Of a stretch of DNA of 49,367 bases, positions 21,440-31,299 are shown piece after piece (the first letter of the stretch is position 1; every line of letters starts with the position of its first letter). This DNA is from Chara braunii. Lineage: Eukaryota; Streptophyta; Charophyceae; Charales; Characeae. A model generated the notes under the pieces. That model did not search any database, was not told the origin of the DNA, and worked only from the letters and a program-made list of their open reading frames with translations. The stretch spans positions 290,772 through 340,138 of the forward strand of contig BFEA01000027.1 of NCBI GenBank assembly GCA_003427395.1. The letters are read 5' to 3'. The translations under genes and the position numbers were made by a program.

Positions 21440-22042
21440 TTATCATTGGAGCTAGAACAACAACCCTTCCACTTGAAGGGTTGCCCTCAGCAGGTCGCAT
21501 GTAGTCTGTGGCTCAGCAGACTTCACCTGCCTGAGGCATTAGGCCCTGCTGCCGCATTCCCATAGATGGCAGCCCGTCCATGGCTAGGCCTCGGCACCGG
21601 CCTGTCGGCCCCCTGACTCGAAAAACCCGCGGGTCCGGGAAATAGAAAAAACTTTTTGTTCCTCCCGCGTTAGGGCACCGTACTCGACGCGCCGTTCTTT
21701 TCAGCCTACCTAGGCCTTGAATCGAGCGGCTTAGCAACCGCGCGTCGGTCTTTTAGGTAGAATAGTCTAGCTTTAGACTTTCCACGGACGCGTGCCCCTG
21801 CGGCCCTATCAAGAACTGCTAACGACCCGCCATACTGGCAACTAAATTCATTTCAGTCAGACGCCAACGACGTCTGATTCACAAAAAGTCTTAGTCACTT
21901 GGGTTGATCTGAAGAAACTTTGGCAAACATCAGTCTCATCAAGTCCTCCAATTCAACGAAAGGGTCGGACAGTCTGACTTTGAAAACCCCTGACAAATAC
22001 CCTGACATGGCAAATACCCTTGTCAGGGTATTTGTCCTGACA

Positions 22043-23041
22043 TTGCTACCATGGTGTCGCCATGGAACTGTGGCCCGTCGAGATGTCCTCTCGCTTTACA
22101 GGTCATGCAGCGGCACTGCAGCCTCAACCTGGCGCGACTTTCTCGCCCTTCGCTCACAGCGCGGCGTACATGAGGGCATGTCTTATCCCGAGTTTCGCGA
22201 TTTCCTTCAGCAGTACTTTTCTCGCCCTGCGCCCACCCGCGACCCGATTATTCGTGTGGATGAGATCAGATGGCTTGGTGGCGACAAAGCCTTAGAGTCA
22301 TACATCACGGCATTCCACCGTGTACGCGCTCAGATTCCCATCACAGCCATATCCGAGGACACCATGATCCAGCGATTCCGGGCAGGCCTACCCCAACCAT
22401 TCCAACTGCAGATGTTGGCGTATTCGATCCCCACCTTGCCAGAGGCTTTCAACATTGCTAGGGCCATCCATCTCACTTATGCTCCACTCGCCAGCCCCCC
22501 GCCTCATTCCGCCGCTGCCCATTCCGCTACTACTGCAGCACCTCGCCCCTCTCAGCCTCGACAGTCCTCCACATACCGTCGTGGCCCTCGTAGAGGCTCT
22601 GGACGATTCCTCTCTCGTCGTTTGCATGCGCTGCTTCGTGACCCGTCGAGCATTGATGATGGCACTGCCTCAGATGATTCTGCGAGTGACCCAGATCAGG
22701 GAACCGACCCTCAGTCCCCCACGGAGGATGACGCCTCTTCCCATGACGACCGTCTTGTCCGGGCCCTTTCCGCCCTCTTCCGACGTCGGCCCTCATCCTC
22801 CAGGACTCGCTCTACGGTCACCCAACTACCCCTCCCAGCGGGCTTTGTGTTCCCTCGCAGCCGCCTAACCATCGCTGCGAGTGAGGACCTTCGCACACGA
22901 GGCATCTGCACCCGCTGCCGCCTCGCTGGGCATACCTCCTCTACCTGCCCGTACGCAGACGCCCTCCAGAGTCACTTCGCAAAGCAGGCTCGCCCTCAGG
23001 TTGTTCCCCCCGCCTCGACCTCCAGCGCAACAACCACCTAG
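22043..23041 (+). pseudogene. Gag C-terminal part of chromovirus C
   Basis: Resumes the capsid domain after RF1. The first about 80 bases read in frame with the upstream gag (22047 onward), then a frameshift near 22120 leads into the long frame with STWRDFLALRSQ, FRDFLQQYFSRP, YITAFHRVRAQIP and FRAGLPQPFQLQ, typical of Ty3-type capsid. A Ser/Asp-rich linker and a canonical zinc knuckle CTRCRLAGHTSSTC (CCHC) follow near the end. It stops at TAG 23039-23041, and pol follows in another frame. Confidence 0.83.
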
Positions 23042-23151
23042 CTACGATGTCTCATTCCCCTCACTCTCCTACGGTAGCAGGCTTACCCGTTCACAACTCT
23101 ACCTTTGCACCGCTTGCTACTCTTCCTGATGACTCTGGTCCAACCTGATCT

Positions 23152-24906
23152 GTGGGTGACCCTATGGACACTGGTATGCCTTCTCCTCCCTTGCCTAGCG
23201 CCCCTTGTGACCCCCCTCCTCCACGTCCTCCTACCAGGCGTGCTCTTCGCACGGCCCGCTGCAGTGCTTCCCTTATTGCAGCTGAGGATATCATTGACTT
23301 CCTGGACCTTGAGTGTGTTAAGGTCCACCAGGAACGTCTCCGCCTTAAAGAGCGCACCCTGTCCGCGATGTCTCAGCACCTACACAATCCCGATCACACC
23401 TTACCGATTATCCCAGTGCGCCTCGGGACCTCTACTAGAGTATATCGCGCACTATGGGACTCTGGCTCTACTGGCGACTTCATTCATCCTCGCGCAGTTA
23501 AGGAGGCATCTCTTTATACATCCGCCTACCCTTCCACTGTCACTGTCACGCTTGGCGACAATCAGGCCAAATCATTCGTCGATTCTGTGGTGCCTGATCT
23601 TCCATTCTCCTTCCCCTTGCGGATGCCCCACAGCCTTCGCAACGCCCCTCGGTTCCATGATCAGTGGATCTTCGACGTCATGGAAACCCTATATGATCTT
23701 GTTCTCGGCACTGCCTACTCCCATCAGTTCGCCCATGCTGGCCCCGATTGGACCCACAACGACCTCGTCCTCGACGCCAACGATGAGAAGCAATACCGTA
23801 TTCCGTTGTTGGGCAAATCGGACTCTACATCCCCCTCTGCTGTCAATATTGCCATCTTGACACCAACTCAGTTCCACCACATCCTTCGTCAACCTGATGT
23901 CGAACTCTACATTGTCGACATCACGGATCTCCTTGTCTGTAACTCTATGCATCAGGACGCTGAGTTGGTCGAGCTCGACCCACCACTCCCTGAGCCCCCC
24001 GAGCCTCCTGATCCTTCAGCCCCCTCATCCCCCTTCACCCCTACTACCTCATCTCACCTTCTTGCATTTTGTACCACGGAGGCGCCATCGGTACCTATTC
24101 CCATACGGACTCCTTCCACCCTTGCTTCAGACGTCGCTGCAGTCGAGGAGTTTGACAACCTCCTATCGACTTTGCAGCCTAGCGTTGCGGCCCTCCTTCC
24201 CGAATATCGCGATGTTTTTCCTCCGACTGTCTCTTATAGTAGCATCCCTCCTATGCGCGATATCGAGCACCCCATCTGGCTCGAACCTAACTACCGTATT
24301 CAGCATCGCGCCCCATATCGCCTCTCGGTTCCCGAAGCCCAGGAACTTAAACGCCAAATTGACGAGCTGCTTCGTCAGGGCTTCATTAAACCGAGTACGT
24401 CCCCATGGAGTGCACCTGTCCTCTTCGATCGAATGAAGGATGGCACTCTCCGCCTCTGCCTCAATTACCGCGGTCTCAACGAATATACGATCACAAACAG
24501 TTATCCTATGCCCCGAGCGGATGATCTGTTCGACCGCCTCTCCGGCCACCACTTTTTCACGAAGATCGATCTTCGTAGCGGATATCACCAGATCCGCGTA
24601 GCCGAGGAGGACCAGCCTAAGACCGCTTTCCGTTCTCGTTTTGGGCACTACGAGTTTACCGTCATGCCTTTCGATCTCCGTAATGCCCCTGCCACCTTCC
24701 AGACGGCTATGAACACGATGTTCCAAGACCTTCTTGAGAATTCGGTTCTAGTTTACATCGACGACATCCTGGTCTACAGTCGTACCTTAGAGGAGCATCT
24801 GACCCACCTTCGCACTGTCCTCCATCAATTACGTGACCGTGGGTTTTATGCGAAGCTCTCCAAATGCCACTTCGCTCAACCCAAAGTCGACTTCCTTGGG
24901 CATTAG
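23152..24906 (+). pseudogene. Protease and reverse transcriptase of chromovirus C
   Basis: Protease with DSGSTGDFI in the first third. The RT palm and fingers follow ([44 protein letters not shown]), then the catalytic [10 protein letters not shown] near 24755. It is out of frame with gag, which may be decay or an original frameshift. It ends at TAG 24904-24906 inside the motif that normally reads FLGH followed by VS, so the stop is a mutation; the frame continues after it. Confidence 0.87.
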
Positions 24907-25890
24907 GTCTCCGAGCACGGACTCCACATGGACGACTCGAAGATTCAGGCCATTGTCGACTGACCCACTCCTACCTCTCTTCCTGCGCTGCGTAGTTTCC
25001 TTGGGTTGACCAACTACTATGATCATTTTCTTAAAAACTACGCGCAGTATTCTTCCCAGCTTACCCCTCTGACTCGCGGACGTCTACCCTTTCATTGGAC
25101 CCCGGCTCACGAGGATGCTTTCCGCTCTCTCAAGCGACTTGTCACGTCAGCTCCTGTTTTACACTTACCCGACTACTCGCGTCCATTCATCGTCACCACC
25201 GACGCATCCGACTTCGCCATTGGAGCTGTTCTATCCCAGATCTACCCAACCGCCTCTACTTCTCCCGATTCCACAGAGTCCCGCCTCCTTCGCATTCCTC
25301 GCTTCCCTCCTCCACCTCCAACGACTGCGGCTCATCTTGCACCCATCGAGCCCACCCCCCCCAGGGGCCCCACCCCCCCAGGGGCCCCACCCCCTTTTAT
25401 TCCTGACGTCGCTGATGACGGTACAGTTGAGTCCCGCAATGGAGAGTGTCCCGTTGCTTATCTATCTCGACAGCTACTTCCCGCTGAGCGTAACTACACT
25501 GCCAATGAGCGTGAGGTCCTTGCGCTGGTCTACGCTGTTCAGAAGTGGCGTCATCATTTGCACGGTTATACTTTCACCGTTTTGATAGACAACTCTGTCC
25601 TCGCCACCTTCCAGACGAAGCCTAAGCTCACTTTTCGCCAGGCTCGTTGGTGGCGTGACCTCTCTGAGCTCGATTTCACCATCAAGAAGATTTCCGGCGA
25701 AAGCAACCGCGTAGCAAATGCCTTATACCGCCTTGACTTTCAGTGCGAGGATCGTCAACTATCTACTATTTCAGCTCCCACCATCCACCCCGCCTTTCTG
25801 GATGAGTACCGCCGCGCATACACCTTGTGCCCTGAGTTTCAGTCCATCTACGCTGACCTACAGGCTGGCAAGTCCGTCCCTAACCTTTAG
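24907..25890 (+). pseudogene. RT thumb and RNase H of chromovirus C
   Basis: The same frame continues after the TAG at 24904, meets TGA at 24961-24963 where a Trp codon is expected (one G-to-A change), then is open from 25006: FLGLTNYYDHF, LTRGRLPFHW, and RNase H with VTTDASDFAIGAVL, AYLSRQL, YTANEREVLALV, FTVLIDN. An unusually long Pro-rich insertion (about 25290-25400) lies within RNase H. It ends at TAG 25888-25890. Confidence 0.85.
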
Positions 25891-26752
25891 CTCGATCCCT
25901 CTGGACTCCTATACTGGCTTGGCCGCCAAGGTACCCGTACTCCTCGCTTATGTATGCCCTCTACTGGCCAGCTCCGCGTTCGGGCTGTCGCTGAGTGTCA
26001 CGACCAGCGCGCCACCGGTCATCTCGGTGTCTTTAAGACACTTGACCGCCTGTACCGCCATTACTACTGGGAGCACCATCGTCCTTTCACTAAGGAGTAC
26101 GTTCGCACCTGCAGGATCTGCCAGGAGGCCAACATTCCCGACCACCCCCCCTATGGTCTTCTTCAACCCTTACCCATTCCTACTCAGCGTTGGACTTCTG
26201 TCTCCATGGACTTCATTGGTCCTCTTCGTCCCCCTACCCCACGAGGTCACGACGCCATCTTCGTCTTTGTCTGTCGGTTGACTAAGCATGCTCACTTCCT
26301 CCCTTGCAAGTATGCTAGTTCAGCCAAAGACATCACCTCTGTATACTTCAACCGTATTGCCATCCACCACGGTCTTCCCACTAGCATCGTCTCTGACCGC
26401 GATCCCCACTTTACTTCTCATTTCTGGCGTGGACTCCATGAGACCTACGGCTCCGAGCTCCGCCTCTCCTCCTCCTATCACCCCCAGTCAGATGGACAGA
26501 CCGAGGTCACCAACAAAACTCTTGGGAGCATCCTCAAGAAGTTTGTTGAGAATGACTCTGATTGGGATCTGCATCTTGCTCACGCAGAGATTGCTTATAA
26601 CCATGCTATTTCACCTGCCACTGGCATGTCTCCCTACTACTGTGACTTGGGATACCATCCTCGTGTTCCATCTGACCTCCTCCGTCCATCTCAGATCCAT
26701 CCCGACACCAAATGCCCTGCCCTCGATGACTGGGTAAAGGAGATGGATGCGC
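25891..26752 (+). pseudogene. Integrase of chromovirus C, cut before its C-terminal domain
   Basis: Has an HHCC zinc domain (GHLGVFKTL, CRICQEA), then the DDE core: Asp in SMDFIGPL, Asp in SDRDPHFTSHFW and Glu in GQTEVTNKTL. After the core it reaches DWVKEMDA and is cut at 26752 by the F end of RF2. The next expected residues (ALLSKARES) are those that start the minus-strand chromodomain fragment at 2162, with GCGC on both sides of the break. Confidence 0.88.
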
Positions 26753-27157
26753 TGTCAGGACAAAAACCCCTAACAGGGTTTCTGCCCGATTATTTTAAGG
26801 GCAGACACTGGCCGACCTTTTTTTGGATTAAGAGACGCGATTCAGGGCCTAAGAGGGCTAAAAACAAGGGTGCGCCGGGTGTGGAGCCGGGGCGCAGGGG
26901 GAATAAGAAGACGGGGTTTTAATTCTAGGGCCGCGGGGGTTGACATCGAGCTAGGGGGTTGACAGGTTGATGCCAAGGTCACGCGGCCAGCTGACCGTGC
27001 AGGGCCATAAGCTGGCAGGGCCTGTAGGGCCACAGACGGGCAGGCAGGCAGGGCCTGTGAGGCTATAGGCAGGCGGGGCCTGCACAACCCCGACACGATG
27101 AATAACTACTGGGCAAGCTCTTCTTATAGAAGAGCTGCTCCTACCTATATCGTGATA

Positions 27158-27242
27158 GGAGCTAGCCCAGTAGGTTATAGTGTAGGATTGTCACCCGACA
27201 GAAACCGGGATCGAATTGTACATGCTCCACTGGGCTGGCTCC
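27158..27242 (-). repeat. Bipartite GCTAGCCCAG core of the F end, copy 2
   Basis: GGAGCTAGCCCAG and CACTGGGCTGGCTCC as an inverted repeat around a different centre from copy 1. The preceding hairpin is GCTCCTA/TAGGAGC, against CTAGCTC/GAGCTAG in copy 1: different bases but pairing retained. Confidence 0.83.
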
Positions 27243-27420
27243 TTTTCGAGCTAGCTGTGGGGAAAGTAATCCGGCGCAGCCGATTTCGGTCGCACGATCT
27301 GCAAGATCGAGCGGCCTGGAACAGCCGTGCGGATCAAGCAAGGCCCCTGCGCTTTCAAGAGTGACACACATAAATTGAGAAATGGTCCACATCTTTTTTT
27401 TTTTCTTTTTGCACCAGGCA

Positions 27421-27432
27421 GGGTTCGAACTC
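27421..27432 (-). other. tRNA T-arm (B-box)-like sequence in F end of RF2
   Basis: Minus strand GAGTTCGAACCC, preceded by an anticodon-arm-like segment with a TTCCCAA loop and followed by an A/T-rich tail. It looks like a tRNA-derived head, as in SINEs. Confidence 0.55.
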
Positions 27433-27553
27433 GGACCCGCGGCTTGGGAAGGCATGGCCGAAATGCCACGTTAGGGCCTGAGAACTGACCGTTGGCTTAG
27501 GCCAACGAGAAAAAAAAAAATAATAATAATAATAATAAAATAAAAATTAAAAA

Positions 27554-27603
27554 NNNNNNNNNNNNNNNNNNNNNNNNNNNNNNNNNNNNNNNNNNNNNNN
27601 NNN
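27554..27603. other. Assembly gap (50 N) in A-rich tract
   Basis: Run of N flanked by A/T-rich low-complexity sequence. Confidence 0.99.
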
Positions 27604-27773
27604 AAAAAAAAAAAAAAAAACTAAAATTAAACTAACATGGAGCGCCACATGGCGCTATGTGAAGTGACTGGGGCACTTTAGTCCCCAGCCAATGTGACAG
27701 CGCCTGAGAAAACGGGTGGCTGTGGGCCTTGCTGCACTACTCTCGACAAGCACAAAAGACAAAAATCGTGGTT

Positions 27774-27850
27774 GTGTACCTTTCCATATTCTAGCGAAAG
27801 ATTCGCTCTCGTTTGGCACATTTCGAGAGTGGTGCAGCGACGCCCTGTGT
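27774..27850 (+). repeat. Dispersed repeat S, copy 1
   Basis: Diverged copy of a block with GTGTACCTTTCCATATTCTA and AGATTC, related to 34086-34420. A GAG-GTAAGTTCG donor-like sequence follows near 27860. Confidence 0.6.
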
Positions 27851-28030
27851 CCTGCAAACGAGGTAAGTTCGTTTTTGTTGTTTTCTTTTTTTCTTCTTTT
27901 TCCTAGATCTTACTTTAGATTCTTCTTTTAGATTTTTTTATTATATTTCCTTTTTATGTTTTGTTAATATTGTTCTTTCGTGAAAGTAGTCACTACCCGT
28001 TTGTTTTTGACGAACGGGCTGTCACTTCGG

Positions 28031-28093
28031 CTATAGGATGAGCAAAATCGAATGAATCTACTGTTGGAACATGGAAATATACACTGCCATATT
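28031..28093 (-). repeat. Dispersed repeat S, copy 2
   Basis: Minus strand reads GTGTATATTTCCATGTTCCA, then TAGATTCATTCGATTTTGC, then TCATCCTAT, matching the copies at 33791-33857 and 34086-34420. Confidence 0.8.
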
Positions 28094-29275
28094 GTTGTTG
28101 CCCCCCCCCTTTCTGCCCAACGGATTGTCCAGCCTGTCTCCGCCCGTTCAGAAGGGCCGAGGTGGCACCTCTCCAAGTGACTGGGGCTTTTGGCCCCAGT
28201 ACACCACACAGTCGTCCATGAAAACGGACAACTGTTTGTTGTGGAAGTGACTCCTTAGACTTTGGTTTTTAAATTTGGTTTAGGTTTTTCCTTTGCTGCT
28301 TTTTTTTGTAGCCTGTAGGTGCCCATTCGTTTCGAACGAACGGGCAAATGGGCAAGGCTAGATGGTTCTGCCGCGGATAGCGGCCACATGCAGGCATTGG
28401 TCCTAGAGCCCTATGCTCAAGTGGTGAGGGACTCTCTGCCTGTTTAGGAGGTTAGCTCGCGACGAACGAGCGCGACCATTGGAGAGAGAGAGAGTGGGGG
28501 CTTGGGGACCGTGCGCCTGTATCAGGCGCCTGTTTTAGACCAGATACAGGCGTGGGTAGAGGGGGTAAGAAGCCCCTATTGAACTTGACTTTAGTTCGAT
28601 TCTGTGAAAGGGGCAGCCAGCCACGTACGTGGCCGAGGGGGTAGAGCAGATACAGGGTGGAAATTAAAAGGAGAGAAGAGGGAATGGGAAAAAAAAAAAA
28701 AAAGAATCGCGAATCTAATTGTGACGCGGGTCCAGATGCAGGGGGTAGAAGCTTCTGGGCCCTGAGGTGACTGCAGACTGTTGAACTCCAACAGTCTGCT
28801 CTACCTGGCTCTATACCGCCAGTTGGGGCTGCGTCTGGCCGGGGGTGGCGGCCAGATGCATTACCAAGGCCAGGAACTTGGTTCCCCTAGGGGAATATCA
28901 AGTTTCTCAGCCCTTGATCTCGTCTGAGATCAAGGGCCAGGCCTCACTTCGAGTTTTGGCTGGGGGTAAAGCAGCTGCCCACAGCCTCCAGCCAGCTATA
29001 AAACAAGCCAGCAGCCAGCCAACCAGCATTCATTTGTGGCTGGTGCTGCTAGCATTTCGCTTGGGCGAATGCTGCTGGAGGGGGAGCTGCTGGTGGAATG
29101 AGAGGGAGCTGAGTGGAGGTTTGCAAGTGAGGGAGGAGAACTGCTGGAGGTGGCCATAGCTGTGGAACACAGCCATAGCCGCCATCTCAGCAAGTTGAAG
29201 AGAGATGGAAGTGCTGGAGGTCTGCAGGGAGCATGAGAGTGAGGGCAGCCATAGCTGCCGCTGCACTTGGTGGAG

Positions 29276-29440
29276 CGCAGGGGAAACTCTGCCCGTTTTG
29301 CACGGGAGCGGCAGGGTTCTTAGCAAGTGGTGCAGGGGAAACTCTGCCCGTCTTGCACGGCGGCGGCGAGTCTTCGGCAAGCGGTGCAGGGGAAACTCTG
29401 CCTGTTTGGCACGGCAACGGCGGTGTTTTTTTACGGTAAT
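29276..29440. repeat. Three-copy tandem repeat, exact 54-bp period
   Basis: CAGGGGAAACTCTGCC starts at 29279, 29333 and 29387. Copies are highly similar, so this is a recent expansion. Confidence 0.92.
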
Positions 29441-29640
29441 GCGGAAGCGCTGCCGTTTTTTTTTTTGCGGCGACAGAGCGGGCTTGACGGCGGTGGTGCG
29501 GAAGCGCTGCCAATTTTTTGCGGCGGCAGCGCTGAGATTTTGGTGGTGACGCGGAGGTGCTGTCGAAATCTTCGGCGTCGACTGTGTTTTTTCTGGCAGC
29601 GACGCGGACGTGCTGCTGAACTTTTGCGGCAGCAGCAGCA
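29440..29640 (-). repeat. GC-rich minisatellite related to 19015-19330
   Basis: Minus strand has A-tract, GGCAGCGCTTCCGC and accompanying CACCACCG-like words, as in RF1 but more diverged. Confidence 0.72.
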
Positions 29641-29984
29641 CGTTCTAGGTGGTGACGTGAAAGCGCTTAGACTGTGAGGGGCATTTTGTGGCAGTATGTT
29701 CTGGTATTGTCGGCAACGGCGTGGTGGTGCGGTTGGTGGCGGCGGCGCTGAGACGCCGTCAGATTACTGGGAGGTAGTCGTGTGTTGAGAGGGTGTCGCG
29801 GCAAGCGACCGTACTATGGAGTGGTGTAGATCGTTTTGCGGACGACTTGTGACGATTGTCTTCTTTGGAGTGTGATTTTACACAGTCTTCTTGAGTGGGC
29901 CGTCTCTTCAACTTCACTCAAGGTCAGTCAATTTGACTAAGACCCCTTCACGCCCGTGACCACTGCTGCATGCTTCCAGCACCA

Positions 29985-30540
29985 GGTATGTCACGCACTG
30001 TCCCCACAACCTCGTTTATAACTCACAGCTGCCATTAGTACCCCAAAAGATCACCTTGTGTCCCTACCCAGTTACAGGCTGGTAAGACCTGCTATGTTTC
30101 CCCACTGTCTCCCTGCCTCCAGCATGTGTTTGGTATTCGTGTGTGCCTGGCTTCGTCCGTCTGTATACTGTTTCGTGACCGGCCAACTACTGTACGTTTA
30201 TCTGCCGATCTGTGTCTCGCCTTGTCTGTGGATGATCTGTGTGATGTCTCTCTCATTCTGTTCGTTTGTGAATTTGTCTGTATCCTGTATGTTCGTCATA
30301 CCCGGCCACCTGTTTGCTTTTCTGCGGCTGACTGTTTGCAGCTCTGTGTTTTTCTGCCTGCTCACTCTGTCCATGTATGTCTGTTTTGTTGGTCTGTTTG
30401 TTCTTGTATTTCATCTCCTCACACACACACACGTGCACTCCCACTGGAGAGATGGTGAGTTCTCACCCACTAGTCAAGCGAGCCCAGGCCAATCATCTGT
30501 CTGTATCCTGCCTCGCAAAACTCTTCGTATGGCGTGATCC
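29985..30540 (+). repeat. Exon-like module array, diverged first unit
   Basis: GGTATGTCAC followed by TCACAGCTGCCATTAGTACCC and a pyrimidine/TCTG-rich stretch ending in a CA array near 30420. The same order recurs from 31177. The frame at 30058-30537 is low-complexity TGT/CTG translation and is not called a gene. Confidence 0.6.
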
Positions 30541-30558
30541 TCCGGGTTTGAGTTCATA

Positions 30559-30572
30559 ATAATAATAACGAT

Positions 30573-30619
<47 letters not shown>
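30559..30619. repeat. (AAT)n microsatellite
   Basis: Trinucleotide array that opens a module unit. Similar arrays are at 32155-32234 and, inverted, 4345-4535. Confidence 0.95.
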
Positions 30620-31065
30620 TGCGAGGAACATGAATATGGATAAAGCACAGAAATCCAAATTGCAAATTCATACTGAAGTCCAAGTAGTAAAAGCCAGAAT
30701 AGATAGTATATGGAACCGAGTGACCATCCAGATGAAATTGATACAGCGGAATCATGGGTCAACGTCCATGCTCAATCGGGCAACACCAACGACATATCCC
30801 AGTGTAGCCATCTCTCTCCTGAATGGCGCCTGGCGCCCTATCTACACTACAGCCTAATCTATAATCTTTAGCACGGAAGCAACCAGACAACTTGACGATC
30901 ATCGAGTGATGACGTCAATCACCAATGCCGACCTCCTCTTCCACCCAGGTATGTCACTCTCTCCACCCACACTCTCTCTGGATAACCCACAGCTTCCTTC
31001 ACCTCCAAAGAACCACCTTCGCCCTTCACCTCTACTGCTTCTGCCAGCAGCCCGGCCAGCTCTCA

Positions 31066-31176
31066 GACTACATGTGGCAAATCCTATGTATCCTACATTA
31101 CAATGCCGCTGGGGCCGTCAACAGCTCCCCGAAGTACGAACAGGTCTCAGCCAATGCCCTTCGCTTCGAGTATCAA
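31066..31176 (+). pseudogene. Exon-like module 1 ending at a GTAAGT donor
   Basis: Open 37-codon segment reading DYMWQILCILHYNA, then SSPKYEQVSANALRFEYQ, followed directly by GTAAGT. Diverged partners are 31911-32004 (stop inside, GTAATT) and 32394-32516 (frame broken, donor changed to ATAAGT). I do not recognise the protein. Tandem copies with splice-donor-like ends suggest decayed duplicates of one exon, possibly from a host gene or captured by a repeat. Confidence 0.5.
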
Positions 31177-31299
31177 GTAAGTGCCCTCTCATCACTCACT
31201 ATTCCTTGTCGTCCGTACATAGCTGCCACTGGTACCCAAGGACTACCCTGTGCCACTACCCAACTACAGACAGGCAAGCCTGGCTATGGTTGCTTGTTG

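Larger units (their letters stand above)
19343..21500. repeat. String of more than twenty perfect inverted repeats
   Basis: Back-to-back hairpin-forming sequences with 6-13 bp perfect arms. Examples: CATAACCC/GGGTTATG (19356-19380), GGCAGTTG/CAACTGCC (19808-19827), CCTGCACTCAG/CTGAGTGCAGG (19849-19877), GGAAAAGGCT/AGCCTTTTCC (20189-20214), a 22-bp palindrome (20412-20433), AGCCGCGAGATCT/AGATCTCGCGGCT (20882-20908), and CAACCCTTC/GAAGGGTTG near 21460. Sequences differ from hairpin to hairpin, so this is not a simple repeat. Open frames here have no motif and I call no gene. Confidence 0.85.
16640..22042 (+). mobile_element. RF1: 5.4-kb coding-less insertion in chromovirus gag
   Basis: Begins TGTCGAGC (R end) and ends TCCTGACA (F end), so the termini are TGTC...GACA. 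Flanks are TCGC on the left and TTGC on the right, consistent with a 4-bp target duplication with one C-to-T change. Ignoring the element and one target copy puts the gag codons on both sides into the same frame. Order: R segment (16640-18235), short tandem arrays (18471-19350), a string of perfect hairpins (19350-21500), then the F end with a tRNA-like arm and bipartite GCTAGCCCAG core. No direct LTR pair and no recognisable protein. It could be a very large solo LTR or a non-autonomous element mobilised in trans. Confidence 0.8.
27640..28960. repeat. String of perfect inverted repeats in RF2 body
   Basis: Examples: AGCGCC/GGCGCT, CTGGGG/CCCCAG (twice), CGCCTGTATC/GATACAGGCG (about 28515-28553), the palindrome GCCACGTACGTGGC (about 28618), GCAGACTGTTG/CAACAGTCTGC (28773-28799), TTCCCCTAGGGGAA (28882-28895) and GCCCTTGATCTC/GAGATCAAGGGC (28910-28937). 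Same architecture as 19343-21500, mostly with other sequences. Confidence 0.83.
26753..29964 (-). mobile_element. F end and body of RF2 (right piece)
   Basis: Starts TGTCAGGACAAA, the complement of the RF1 right terminus. Going right it matches RF1 read backward: the GATTCAGGGCCTAAGAGGGC region, the bipartite GCTAGCCCAG core, the tRNA-like arm, the GTTGGCTTAGGCC segment with A-tract, hairpin strings (27640-28960), the GGCAGCGCTTCC minisatellite (29276-29640), and finally GACCTTGAGTGAAG (near 29925 on the minus strand), equivalent to RF1 at about 18255. Similarity ends near 29964, exactly where the R1 piece at 2163-4137 also ends in RF1 coordinates. Contains a 50-N gap. No coding region recognised. 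Confidence 0.8.

Noticed and set aside
16640-22042. RF1 as a complete LTR retrotransposon
   Set aside because: No direct terminal repeats: the R segment is not repeated near 22 kb and no gag or pol lies inside.
30058-30537. 159-codon frame that looks like a membrane protein
   Set aside because: Translation of TGTCTG-rich low-complexity DNA that recurs at 31.3-31.6 kb without the frame.
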